A stretch of DNA of 26,531 nucleotides from Candidatus Cloacimonadota bacterium (GCA_023230795.1 JALNWR010000003.1:1-26531), one strand, 5' to 3'. Counted from the first letter of the stretch, positions 7,953 through 16,644 are shown. The notes: generated by a model from the letters alone, not told the origin. Translations and numbers: made by a program.

Positions 7953-8770
7953 TAAGCCCTGGCTCCTTTCTTTCTTTTCAATACTTTCATCGCAGAGAGG
8001 CTGGCTTTTTTCACTCTGGCATTGCCGCTTTTGGTCCAAAGCTCTACCTCTTTCATTATCTCAGGATGGTAATCCACTATTGCGGCGCAGAGCAGCTCCA
8101 CGATCTGAGGGTCTCGTGAAAAGCCAAATTCTTCCCATACAGAGTAATATGCCTCTGGGTCTAGCTTTGCAACGGTCTTGAGGAAGTTTACATGCAGCCC
8201 CTGAACTTCTCCCAGAGGATACACCCACTGGTTCTCAAAATGGGTAAGCACCTGGGGGATGAGGTCCTCTCTGCGCTTGATCAGTTTCAAGCAGAGATTG
8301 GTGGCTGCCCAAGCAATCTCCTCTTTCTCGCTTTTGGTCCACTGCAGCACTTTCTCCAGATAGTCTTCGGGTTTTCTGCGGGTCAGGGGAAGCATCACTT
8401 TATCCAGAAGGGCATTTATTTGGGAGGTATTGCCTTCCGCATGCATCATCTCTTCCAAAAGGGGGATATAAACATCGGGATTTTTCCTCATCAGTTTAGC
8501 TATAATGCCACCAAATGCAAGCTTGCCGTAGTCTTCCTTCTTTAACCACAGGTGTTTGTAAAAGGGGATGTAGTCAAGGTGTTTCTTTGCTATTTTGCGG
8601 ACCATTACTCCGCTGATAAACGTGATAACTTCGGAGGGTATCTTACCATTGACCCGTTCCGGATATGCGATAAATATGATCTCAAAATCATAATCCTTTT
8701 TTGGCAGTTTATGCAATAGATAGTCTTCTGTATCTAAGGTCAGCCTTTCTTTCCAGTCTATGGTAAGCAT
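7952..8770 (-). CDS. HEAT-like helical repeat protein, function unknown
   Basis: A 272-residue soluble, all-helical protein with no signal peptide. The second half contains recognisable HEAT-like units: SEKEEIAWAATNLCLKLIKR, DPQIVELLCAAIVDYHPEIM and KSGNARVKKASLSAMKVLKR. The last unit, a basic WxKSxNxRVKKASL pattern, recalls AlkD-like and other HEAT scaffold proteins, but no catalytic residues can be assigned. It is the first gene of the eight-gene operon and is coupled to greA by a one-base overlap. A perfect TTGACA lies at 8838-8833 on this strand with only a poor -10 (GCTTAT), so the operon promoter is plausible but unproven. AGGAG stands six bases before the ATG. Confidence 0.7.
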   Translation of the reverse strand: MLTIDWKERLTLDTEDYLLHKLPKKDYDFEIIFIAYPERVNGKIPSEVITFISGVMVRKIAKKHLDYIPFYKHLWLKKEDYGKLAFGGIIAKLMRKNPDVYIPLLEEMMHAEGNTSQINALLDKVMLPLTRRKPEDYLEKVLQWTKSEKEEIAWAATNLCLKLIKRREDLIPQVLTHFENQWVYPLGEVQGLHVNFLKTVAKLDPEAYYSVWEEFGFSRDPQIVELLCAAIVDYHPEIMKEVELWTKSGNARVKKASLSAMKVLKRKKGARA

Positions 8771-8942
8771 CTATTTCTCCTATAAGTATATAATTATGCA
8801 GTTTGCTACATAAGCGAATAAGACTGTAATACTGTCAAGCAAAAAGTGCAAGCACGGTTTAGATTTCCAGTGAAAGCAGTTCGGTAATCCGGATTTCTGC
8901 CCGGAAATATACGGAGATTACAGAGTGGCTATACAGAAGGTT

Positions 8943-11909
8943 TTATTTATAGATCACTGCGGTACCGGTTTTGCCATCCATCATTACCTTGAGGGGATGG
9001 TCAAATTCTACATGCACGAAGTACTTTCCTTTCTCGATTTGAGCCTGTTTTTGCAGCCAATCCCAATCTACAAAATCTATTTGAGATAAATAGGGTATAG
9101 AGAAATAGCCCACATTCATTGCCACCAGATTGTGGAAAAAGTGAGTTCCCTGACTAGATTCAACGATAAAATCCCTGAGTCCAGTTTCCAGGATTACTTT
9201 TGCTCTATCGATCTGAGGCCAGCGCACGGGGATGCCCAGAAATCTATCTCTGGAGCCCCACCTGCCCGGCCCGATCAGGATGTAGCGCTTGTCTGCCCTG
9301 GCCATTTTGCGGTTAAATATCTCGATCTCCTGTTGCATATCGTAGGTCTTGGTCTTATCAAAGGAATCGGGGTCCAGATAGATCACATCGTACAGATCTT
9401 CGATCAGGCCATTGCCCATGCTATGCTCGGAGTACATCAGGAGTTCACTTTTCTTTATGTGTTTGAGATCAATCTGATAACTATCCATACTTACAGACAG
9501 GGGGCGGATTTGCAAGATGTAAAAAGTGGGCTTATCGGCGTGGCAATCTTCCGGTTCAAGATTCACCGCAAATTCTATTTCGACGGGTATGCCCAGGGCA
9601 ATCTCGCCAATTTCCAGCAGTTCTTGCACGATCCTGGCCAAAGGGAAGTGATTGTATTTCAGGATGCTGGAGAAGGTCAGCACTTTGAGTCCGCTGTCTT
9701 GCAGATTGTCTGTAAGACGGGCATCATCATAATTCCATACTGAAGCCAGATAGCGCAAGCTATCATGCGCTTCAGCATCTTTCAGGGACAGTTTGGAGAG
9801 GGTGATCTCTTCTCCGCGGATCAAATCAAAGTCGCTTTTAGCCAGATTAAGGGCATAAAATTCCTTTTGTGAATTTCGCACAATTTCTTCCTGGGTCAGC
9901 ACATCAATATCGGGATAGCGGGGACAGAAGCGGAAGTTATTTTTGCCTTCTACCACAGCTTTTCCCAGCCCCAGGGTGATATTGGCTATGCCGTCTGAAT
10001 GCTGCATATATCTGGTAGGGTAAAAGTTGTGAGACTGTGCCACTCCAGAGATATGAGGATAATAATAATGTCCACCCTTATGGCAGCCTACGGTTTCCTG
10101 GATGATGACCGCCATTTTCTCTTCTTCGGCCACAAAGTTCAAAGATTCCAAGAACTTCCGTGCTTCGCTGGAATACGCAGAGGCAAAGACCAGTTTGATC
10201 GCATCCATCAGCTGTCTCAGACGGTACGATTTATCGCTGTGATTATTGGGCAACATGAAGGTGCGATACACTCCTGCCAGCGGCTGGGCCTCGGAATCCT
10301 CAAAAAGGCTGGAAGAGCGTATCGCAATGGGATACTTCACCTCTTCCAGATAGATTTCCAAGCGCTTTACCAGGATTTCAGACAGCTGTCCCCGGATGAA
10401 TATCTCGTCTATTTCCAGATCACTTTTACCTTGCACGCTTTCTACGATGCGATTGCGCTCGATAAATTGATCGTATTCATTAGTACCGATGATAGCCGTG
10501 GAAGGCAGGGATATTGAGGTGTTTTCGAACTTCTTCTCATATTCCATAGTGCATAAAAGCGAATTGAGAAAAGCCAATCCCCGGCCTTTACCGCCCAGAG
10601 AACCTTCTGTAAGAAGGATAACCTGATTCAGCTCCGAGAGTGAAACCGCATCAAAATTAATGATCTTACCTCGGTTCTTTTCGATGCGGACTGTACGGAA
10701 GGTTAGGTGCAGAAACTCACGCAATTCATCTCTGGTATCAAAGTCATCGATCCTCATGGGACGGATCTTTTTGGCGATTTGAATCTCTCCATGAGCAATC
10801 AGCCAGTTTGAAAAGTGATTGAACTTGCTATGAAATTCCAGGGAATCCTCTGGTATTCTGAGAATCTTCTCTTCAAATTCTGCGATATTGGCAGCTTCGC
10901 CGATCACTTCGCCATCCGGTCTGCGAAAGATGAAATTACCAAAACCCAGATTGTAAACCATGTATTTCCGCAGGTCTTTGAAGAGATGCCTGGAGTTTTT
11001 ATTCAAAAAATGCACGTTCAGATCATGCGCTATCTTTTCATTCGCATCCTCGGAAGATTGCAGGATCATCGGAAAACCTATGTTATCTGCCATTACATGC
11101 TTGATCAGTTTGATTCCGGCCTGCGCATCGGTCTCACCCTTTACTTTAAAGCGAACATCGGAGATCACGCAGAGCAGGTAATCCTTGTATTTTTCATACA
11201 AACGGATAGCCTCTTCAAAATCATGTGCCATCAGCACCTTGGGGCGCACCCGCATCCGAAGATGCTTTTTGCTATCGTTCAGCTCTTCCTCGATCAGCCT
11301 CTGAGTCTGCTTCATAATTACCGAATACAAAGAAGGCAAAAACATGGAATAATAATGCACGGAGTCTTCCACCAAAAGGATGACCCTTACCAAACCGTGG
11401 GAAGTATCGTATTCCACATTCATATTGTCTTCCACATTTTTAACCATGGCCAGAAAGAGCTTGGTATCTCCATTCCAGAGAAATACGTCGTCGATGTATC
11501 TACGCTTTGCTTCGTGTCTTTCCCAAATCTGATAATCCGAGCCCACGTTCAAAAGCAGTAGCACAGTGAGATCGGGTTGAGTTTCCTTTATCCGCCGGGC
11601 TAGCTCAAAGGGGCCGATCTCTCCGATGCGCACCATAGTGATTACCAGATCATAGGAATGAGATTTTAGCTTTTCCAAAGCTTCAGCACCGGTGGGCACC
11701 GAGGTAATCCTGGGAGCAGTGGAGAGATTTAGTTGCCGATATTCACCGAAGATTTGTTCCGACAGCCTGCCATCCTGCTCAAAGATAAAAGCGTCATAAA
11801 AAGTGGAAACTAACAGTATGTCCCGCACCCTTCTTTGCATCAGCTGATGAAAGATATCTTCGCCGAACTTGAATTTGTTATAATAGTAATTCAGTTCTTC
11901 TATTTTCAT
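8943..11909 (-). CDS. Two-receiver / PEP-pyruvate-binding domain fusion protein
   Basis: A 988-residue protein. Residues about 28-165 form a degenerate receiver-like domain: the phosphoacceptor position in DLVITMVRIG is Met, not Asp. Residues about 174-320 form a second receiver with the expected features: acidic Glu181-Asp182, phosphoacceptor Asp251 in VISDVRF, Ser285/286 and Lys304. Residues about 430-805 match the N-terminal ATP-grasp-like domain of PEP synthase and PPDK (LTEGSLGGKGRGLAFL, YPIAIRSSSLFEDSEAQPLAG, YILQIRPL). The final region includes GPGRWGSRDRFLGIP. The phosphohistidine swivelling domain and the PEP/pyruvate TIM barrel of true PEP synthase are absent, so it cannot carry out the full reaction. 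It may be a signal-controlled phosphotransferase. No kinase gene adjoins it. GAGGT precedes the ATG. It appears monocistronic. Confidence 0.85.
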   Translation of the reverse strand: MKIEELNYYYNKFKFGEDIFHQLMQRRVRDILLVSTFYDAFIFEQDGRLSEQIFGEYRQLNLSTAPRITSVPTGAEALEKLKSHSYDLVITMVRIGEIGPFELARRIKETQPDLTVLLLLNVGSDYQIWERHEAKRRYIDDVFLWNGDTKLFLAMVKNVEDNMNVEYDTSHGLVRVILLVEDSVHYYSMFLPSLYSVIMKQTQRLIEEELNDSKKHLRMRVRPKVLMAHDFEEAIRLYEKYKDYLLCVISDVRFKVKGETDAQAGIKLIKHVMADNIGFPMILQSSEDANEKIAHDLNVHFLNKNSRHLFKDLRKYMVYNLGFGNFIFRRPDGEVIGEAANIAEFEEKILRIPEDSLEFHSKFNHFSNWLIAHGEIQIAKKIRPMRIDDFDTRDELREFLHLTFRTVRIEKNRGKIINFDAVSLSELNQVILLTEGSLGGKGRGLAFLNSLLCTMEYEKKFENTSISLPSTAIIGTNEYDQFIERNRIVESVQGKSDLEIDEIFIRGQLSEILVKRLEIYLEEVKYPIAIRSSSLFEDSEAQPLAGVYRTFMLPNNHSDKSYRLRQLMDAIKLVFASAYSSEARKFLESLNFVAEEEKMAVIIQETVGCHKGGHYYYPHISGVAQSHNFYPTRYMQHSDGIANITLGLGKAVVEGKNNFRFCPRYPDIDVLTQEEIVRNSQKEFYALNLAKSDFDLIRGEEITLSKLSLKDAEAHDSLRYLASVWNYDDARLTDNLQDSGLKVLTFSSILKYNHFPLARIVQELLEIGEIALGIPVEIEFAVNLEPEDCHADKPTFYILQIRPLSVSMDSYQIDLKHIKKSELLMYSEHSMGNGLIEDLYDVIYLDPDSFDKTKTYDMQQEIEIFNRKMARADKRYILIGPGRWGSRDRFLGIPVRWPQIDRAKVILETGLRDFIVESSQGTHFFHNLVAMNVGYFSIPYLSQIDFVDWDWLQKQAQIEKGKYFVHVEFDHPLKVMMDGKTGTAVIYK

Positions 11910-11992
11910 AATACATACCTCAAACTTGGGACAATTTTATATGGATTTATCTTCATGAGGATGCTGAAAAGCTGTCAATGAAAATGTTTCCT

Positions 11993-12050
11993 GGCATTCC
12001 TGCATTTTACCAGAGTCTGATTATGAACTGGTCGGTTTTTTCTATCTGAA
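11993..12050 (+). repeat. Left terminal inverted repeat of copy A
   Basis: The 58-base arm pairs with 12369-12426. The core AGAGTCTGATTATGAACTGG and the next five bases (12012-12036) are identical to the complement of 12383-12407. The arm ends in CTATCTGAA, after which about 120 unpaired bases begin. Confidence 0.85.
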
Positions 12051-12259
12051 CTCACATGAAATGGATTTCACAATCGATAATGAGGGCAGGAAAATGAAGT
12101 CTAAACGCCTAATTAACGGATAGTAAATGCTCAATATCATAAGGCATTTGGACTCCATCAGTTTTCATGTAAAATGGCGTCCCTATGGGACTCAAGCCAC
12201 TGTACAGATGTGGTTTACTATCAAAAATTCCGCCATGCTGGGACTCGAATTAGAAGAAT

Positions 12260-12428
12260 ATTCATGATTCCAGCATTAATGTCCTCCTAATCCGAGTCCC
12301 ATCGGGACGGCATTTTTAGATAGCAAACTACAGCTACACAAGATTATAGAGTCCTGTAGGAACGGCATTTCAGATAGCAAACACCGACCAGTTCATAATC
12401 AGACTCTCGTAAAATGGGGGAATGCCTG
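12260..12428 (+). repeat. Dispersed repeat, right arm of copy A
   Basis: These 169 bases match 17736-17903 (168 bases) in direct orientation, with four substitutions and one single-T indel, about 97 percent identity by eye. The arm contains two hairpin-plus-tail units: GTCCCATCGGGAC with a GGCATTTTTAGATAGCAAAC tail, and GTCCTGTAGGAAC with a GGCATTTCAGATAGCAAAC tail. The match stops sharply at about 12428, one or two bases beyond the inverted-repeat end. Confidence 0.92.
12369..12426 (-). repeat. Right terminal inverted repeat of copy A
   Basis: This is the mirror of 11993-12050 with five mismatches in 58 positions. The same arm recurs in copy B near 17846-17901 in the same orientation. Confidence 0.85.
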
Positions 12429-12439
12429 GATAGCAAAGC

Positions 12440-12468
12440 TTGACAGATTTCCCCTGATCAAAAAGAAT
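12440..12468 (+). promoter_or_regulatory. Candidate promoter of malic enzyme
   Basis: A perfect -35 TTGACA (12440-12445) is followed by a 17-base spacer and AAGAAT (12463-12468, four of six consensus positions). The -35 lies 14 bases outside the right end of palindromic element copy A. Transcription would start about 20 bases before the ATG at 12496. Confidence 0.4.
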
Positions 12469-12495
12469 CTCCAAAAGCTTTTGAAGGATCATCGT

Positions 12496-13953
12496 ATGCA
12501 AGAAATAAAATTGGACTTATCTAATCTCGGAGAGGCCTTTCGCTCCGAACTTCCCGAGCAGTTCGTTGCTGCTGCCCAGACCTCTTTTTTGAAGCAGCTC
12601 TCAGAAAAGATGCATGCCGCATATCGGGGCAAGATGCAAAGTCTGCCCAAGGCTGGCATCTATGGCTTCAATTGGTTCAACGTCTGGTACACCCCCGGCG
12701 TATCCCAGGTTTCCACCACCATTCGGGACAATCCTGATGCCTCTTACCAGCTTTCAAATCGCGGCAATCTGGTAGCGGTGGTTTCGGATAGCACCAGGGT
12801 CTTGGGAGATGGCGATTGCGGCCCTTCCGGAGGCCTTGGAGTGATGGAAGGCAAAGCCATGCTGATGAAGTATTTGGGCGCCTGCGATGCCATCGCTTTA
12901 TGCGTGGATAACCGCGACGCAAAAGGCAAGCCTGATGCCCAAAAACTGATAGATTTTGTGAAGATGCTGCAGCCCAGCGTGGGCGCCGTGAATCTGGAAG
13001 ATATCTCCCAGCCAAATTGCTACAAGGTATTGGATGAGCTGCGTGAAAGCTGTGATATCCCCATCTGGCATGATGACGCCCAAGGCACCGCCTGTGTGAC
13101 CCTGGCCGGTGTGATCAACGCCTTAAGGCTCACAAACCGGGATATCTCCAGTAGCAAGGTCGTGCTTTACGGTTGCGGCGCTGCCAATAGCACCATCGCC
13201 AGTTTCCTGCTGCAATCCGGTCTGGACCCGCATAATCTGATCATCTTTGACAGCAAAGGCGGACTGCATCCCGGACGCATTGACCTGCGCGATAACAAAG
13301 ACAAATACAAGCAGTGGGCGCTGGCTGAAAAGACCAACCCTCAGCAGCTTAGCACCATGGAATCTGCCATGCAAGGTGCAGATATTCTGATCGCTCTTTC
13401 CACTCCCGGGCCCGGCACTATCAAGCCAGAATGGATTCGCCTCATGGCGGATGATGCCATAGTTTTTGCCTGTGCCAATCCCGTCCCCGAGATATATCCT
13501 TATGATGCCCATCAGGCCGGAGCTCGCATTGTGGCTACAGGTCGGGGAGATTTTCCGAATCAGGTAAATAACTCCGTGGGCTTCCCCGGCATCCTGAAAG
13601 GCGTGCTGATGGTTCAGGCCTGTAAGATATCAGATGGCATGGCCATAGCCGCAGCGCATTCTCTGGCGAATTTTGCCCAGTCCAGAGGCATCGATGACCA
13701 GAGCATCATCCCCACTATGGATGAAACAGAGGTCTTTGCCCAGGTGGCGGCAGATGTAGCGGCTCAGGCGATGCAGGAAGGTCTGGCCTGCGTGCAAAGG
13801 AGCCGTCAGGATGTCTATGATCAGGCTCTGAAAGAAATCACTCAGACCCGCGCTTTGTGCCGGGCTATGATGGAAGATGGGCATATCCAGGCGCCCCGGC
13901 AGGAACTTCTCCAAGAGGTATTTGAAGCGTGTATAGCCGAATTCACGAGCTGA
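12496..13953 (+). CDS. NAD(P)-dependent malic enzyme
   Basis: Malic enzyme oxidatively decarboxylates malate to pyruvate with NAD(P) and a divalent metal, linking C4 acids to pyruvate. The 485-residue protein carries the catalytic tyrosine in VWYTPGVS (Tyr65), the lysine in VMEGKAMLM (Lys120), metal ligands in NLEDIS (168-169) and WHDDAQGTA (191-199), and a Rossmann loop GCGAAN. It ends with the family NPVPEI and NNSVGFPGI motifs. The ATG at 12496 is preferred over an in-frame TTG at 12481 because AAGGA lies seven bases before it. NAD or NADP preference cannot be settled. The reading direction away from the palindromic element suggests that its upstream control evolved around that repeat. Confidence 0.93.
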   Translation: MQEIKLDLSNLGEAFRSELPEQFVAAAQTSFLKQLSEKMHAAYRGKMQSLPKAGIYGFNWFNVWYTPGVSQVSTTIRDNPDASYQLSNRGNLVAVVSDSTRVLGDGDCGPSGGLGVMEGKAMLMKYLGACDAIALCVDNRDAKGKPDAQKLIDFVKMLQPSVGAVNLEDISQPNCYKVLDELRESCDIPIWHDDAQGTACVTLAGVINALRLTNRDISSSKVVLYGCGAANSTIASFLLQSGLDPHNLIIFDSKGGLHPGRIDLRDNKDKYKQWALAEKTNPQQLSTMESAMQGADILIALSTPGPGTIKPEWIRLMADDAIVFACANPVPEIYPYDAHQAGARIVATGRGDFPNQVNNSVGFPGILKGVLMVQACKISDGMAIAAAHSLANFAQSRGIDDQSIIPTMDETEVFAQVAADVAAQAMQEGLACVQRSRQDVYDQALKEITQTRALCRAMMEDGHIQAPRQELLQEVFEACIAEFTS

Positions 13954-14831
13954 TCAAGCGCGAGAAATCCCCGCGCTACAAAAGGCTAAGCTATATAGCC
14001 AAAGCACTTTTCACGCTGCTGCTGCTCTATCTGATTTTCCGCCGGATCGATCTGGCCTCGGCGCTGAGCTACGCTGGCAGCCTTCCTTTGCTCAGCGTTA
14101 TTGGCGTATTTGCTCTGTCCATCCTCAGGCACTACATCCAGAGTAATAACTGGCGTTGCGCTTTGCATCTGAATGCCGGTTATATCTACAATCGTCGGCA
14201 GGTTCAAGCCACCTATCTTTTGGCTTTACCTCTGCGGTTTTTGATTCCAGGGGGTCACGCTTCTTTTGCCAAGGTACTTTATCTGAAGAATACCAGTCTG
14301 CTGGCTTCGATAGTCGCCACCAGCGCTGAACGGCTGTTTATGACCTGGGCTACCTGGACTTTTGCTGCCATCGCTGCCTTTTTCTTCTTTCCGGAACTAA
14401 GTGTATATATAAGGATGGCGCTGATAGTCTTCGCTGCCTTTCTGCCGCTCTGGGCAGCTTTGATCATGCGGCTGCGTCCTTCCCTGCGGGTTCATCTGCC
14501 GGCCTATGCTGCGCAAGCTCCCAAAATGATGCTTTTGCAGATCGCCAATACCCTGTTGATGTATTTGCAATATTATATTATCCTGAACCATCTGGGCGTG
14601 ATCTCAGCGATAGACACCTGGATCGGGATGGGGCTGACCAATGTTTCAAATTCCATCCCCATCACCATCTCGGGGCTGGGGCTCAGGGAAGGCTTTGCCA
14701 TCCACTTTCTGGAAGCGTTTAATTTCAGCTCGGAGCAGGCTGTGGCCGCCACCCTCAGTCTCTTTGTATTTCATGAGCTAATCCCTGCTTTGATCGGTTC
14801 TGTGGTGCTTTTTCGCAGCAAACGGGTCTAA
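13929..14831 (+). CDS. Flippase-like / LPG-synthase-type transmembrane protein
   Basis: A 300-residue polytopic membrane protein with about seven or eight hydrophobic segments. It resembles the lysylphosphatidylglycerol-synthase transmembrane (UPF0104) family, whose members act as or with lipid flippases. Supporting features are the IFRRIDLASALSYAGSLP start, the SAERLFMTWATW segment, and the late signature SIPITISGLGLREGFAI. The cytoplasmic synthase domain of full MprF is absent. The GTG start at 13929 overlaps the end of malic enzyme by 25 bases, suggesting co-transcription. The Shine-Dalgarno (AAGAGGT) is eleven bases away and not ideal. The substrate is unknown. Confidence 0.82.
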   Translation: MYSRIHELIKREKSPRYKRLSYIAKALFTLLLLYLIFRRIDLASALSYAGSLPLLSVIGVFALSILRHYIQSNNWRCALHLNAGYIYNRRQVQATYLLALPLRFLIPGGHASFAKVLYLKNTSLLASIVATSAERLFMTWATWTFAAIAAFFFFPELSVYIRMALIVFAAFLPLWAALIMRLRPSLRVHLPAYAAQAPKMMLLQIANTLLMYLQYYIILNHLGVISAIDTWIGMGLTNVSNSIPITISGLGLREGFAIHFLEAFNFSSEQAVAATLSLFVFHELIPALIGSVVLFRSKRV

Positions 14832-14916
14832 AAGTTCCTTTTGCCAGATCACGCTTGCCGAACCCCTAAATCAGATTAACTTTTATATAAGTGTAAATAT
14901 AGCCAAGGAGTACAAA

Positions 14917-16587
14917 ATGCTTTCTGATATCGAAATCGGTCATCTTACTAAACTTAAACATATTGATGAAATAGCCGGGAAAATCGGGCTGAGCCCGCAA
15001 GACCTGGATCATTATGGAGAATACAAAGCTAAAATCCGCTATTCAACCCTTTTTGCCAGTGAAAATAACCCTACCGGGAAATTGATCCTGGTCTCCGCCA
15101 TCACTCCCACTCCCGCCGGTGAAGGGAAAACCACCGTAGCCATCGGGCTCTCTCAAGCGATCAATAGAATAGGGAAAAAGTCCATAGTTGCCGTGCGCGA
15201 GCCCTCTTTGGGCCCTGTATTTGGCATCAAAGGCGGAGCCGCCGGAGGTGGCTGGTCTCAAGTGCTTCCCATGGAAGATATCAACCTGCATTTTACCGGA
15301 GATTTCCATGCCATCACCGCTGCCAACAATACCCTTGCGGCTCTGGTGGACAATCATATTTATTTTGATAACGAACTGGGGATAGACCCCCGCCGCATTA
15401 CCTGGAAAAGAGTATTGGATGTGAATGATCGCATGCTGCGGGACGTTGTGATAGGCCTGGGAGGACGCAAGCAGGGCTTTCCCAGAGAAGACGGCTTTGA
15501 TATCACCGCCGCCAGCGAAATTATGGCGATACTGTGCCTTTCCAACAACATGGATGAACTCAAAGAGCGCATCGGCAATATTACGGTGGGGATTTCTTAC
15601 TCCGGAGCACCGGTGAAGGTACATCAATTGGGCTATGAAGGGGCTATCGCCGCTCTGCTCAAGGATGCCTTAAAGCCCAATATCGTACAAACCACCGAAA
15701 ATACTCCCGCCTTTGTGCACGGCGGTCCTTTTGCCAATATCGCCCAGGGTGCCAATAGCATCCTTGCCACCAAAACAGCCATGCGCCTATGTGACTATAC
15801 CGTTACAGAAGCAGGATTTGGCTTTGATCTGGGAGCCGAGAAGTTTTTTGATCTGGTGTGTAAATATGGCGGATTCTGCGTTAATGTCGTAGTTCTGGTA
15901 GCCACCGTGCGAGCGCTGAAAATCCACGGAGGAGTGAAGGTAAGAAATCTCTCCGAACCTAATCCCCAAGCGGTGAAAGATGGACTGGTGAACCTGGCCA
16001 AACACATGGAAAACATCGAAAAGTTTGGGATGAAATCCGTGGTAGCCATCAATAAATTTCCCACTGATACGGAAGAAGAACTCAAGATAGTGGAAGACTT
16101 TGTCAGAAATGCCGGGGTTGAAGTAAGCACCGTGGAGTACTTTGCCAAAGGCAGCGAAGGTGGCCTGGAACTGGCCGAAAAGATCGTGAAACTGGCAGAT
16201 GCCGACGTCTGCACATCCCACGGACTCTACGATTGGGACTCCCCTGTAAAAGACAAAATCTTTACCATTGCTTCCGAAATCTATGGAGCCGAAGCTGTGG
16301 ATTACACCCTCGATGCCAAAGCCGACCTGAAGAAGATCAATCAATACGGCTTTGATAAACTGCCGATTTGCATTGCCAAAACCCAAAAATCCCTATCCGA
16401 TAACCCGAACCTTATTGGCCGTCCCAAAGACTTCCTGGTCACAGTGCGGGAGATAGTAATAGCCAGTGGAGCGGGATTCTTGATCCCCATCACCGGTGAA
16501 ATAATGCGTATGCCCGGCCTGCCCAAAAAGCCCAGTGCCGAAGCAGTGGATGTGGGACACGATGGCGATATCACTGGCCTGCTCTGA
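14917..16587 (+). CDS. fhs: Formate-tetrahydrofolate ligase
   Basis: This cytoplasmic enzyme uses ATP to join formate to tetrahydrofolate, giving 10-formyl-THF. It is the entry to the methyl branch of one-carbon metabolism, used for purine synthesis or formate turnover. The 556-residue protein has the P-loop TPAGEGKTT (65-73) and the family signature REPSLGPVFGIKGGAAGGG, followed by HFTGDFHAITAANN. It closes with GFLIPITGEIMRMPGLP. Length is full. AAGGAG stands six bases before the ATG. The 85-base gap after the flippase-like gene is AT-rich (TATATAAG) and may hold a separate promoter, though no clean -35/-10 pair was found. Whether a Wood-Ljungdahl pathway is present cannot be told from here. 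Confidence 0.97.
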   Translation: MLSDIEIGHLTKLKHIDEIAGKIGLSPQDLDHYGEYKAKIRYSTLFASENNPTGKLILVSAITPTPAGEGKTTVAIGLSQAINRIGKKSIVAVREPSLGPVFGIKGGAAGGGWSQVLPMEDINLHFTGDFHAITAANNTLAALVDNHIYFDNELGIDPRRITWKRVLDVNDRMLRDVVIGLGGRKQGFPREDGFDITAASEIMAILCLSNNMDELKERIGNITVGISYSGAPVKVHQLGYEGAIAALLKDALKPNIVQTTENTPAFVHGGPFANIAQGANSILATKTAMRLCDYTVTEAGFGFDLGAEKFFDLVCKYGGFCVNVVVLVATVRALKIHGGVKVRNLSEPNPQAVKDGLVNLAKHMENIEKFGMKSVVAINKFPTDTEEELKIVEDFVRNAGVEVSTVEYFAKGSEGGLELAEKIVKLADADVCTSHGLYDWDSPVKDKIFTIASEIYGAEAVDYTLDAKADLKKINQYGFDKLPICIAKTQKSLSDNPNLIGRPKDFLVTVREIVIASGAGFLIPITGEIMRMPGLPKKPSAEAVDVGHDGDITGLL

Positions 16588-16644
16588 TCCTGAAATCAGG
16601 TAAGATAAGAAAGGGAGGCTATAACAGCCTGATACGTGCTATTA

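Larger units (their letters stand above)
11993..12426. mobile_element. 434-bp imperfect palindromic (MITE-like) element, copy A
   Basis: This fills most of the 586-base gene-free stretch between the PEP-binding fusion and malic enzyme. Terminal inverted repeats of 58 bases (11993-12050 and 12369-12426) match at 53 positions, with a perfect 25-base core. The inner halves also mirror each other: 12171-12262 on the plus strand corresponds to 12280-12368 on the minus strand. The innermost palindrome is 12213-12328, centred near 12270. The left arm carries about 120 extra bases (12051-12170) with no partner. Within each arm are small hairpin units such as GTCCCATCGGGAC followed by GGCATTTTTAGATAGCAAAC. 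No open reading frame or transposase is inside. A non-autonomous element or large REP-type repeat fits best. Confidence 0.75.

Noticed and set aside
8943..11909. Annotation as a complete PEP synthase
   Set aside because: The swivelling phosphohistidine domain and the C-terminal PEP/pyruvate-binding barrel are not present.
12171..12428. Repeated GTCCC...GGGAC units considered as a CRISPR array
   Set aside because: The units are few, occur in both orientations, have uneven spacing and form inverted arms; there are no cas genes.
14860..14916. Promoter for fhs
   Set aside because: TATATAAG and TAAATATA are AT-rich, but no -35 lies at a suitable distance, so no site is claimed.
16588..16644. Terminator between fhs and the endonuclease gene
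   Set aside because: Small hairpins are present (AGGCT-ATAAC-AGCCT and CCTG-AAAT-CAGG), but neither is followed by a T-run on either strand.
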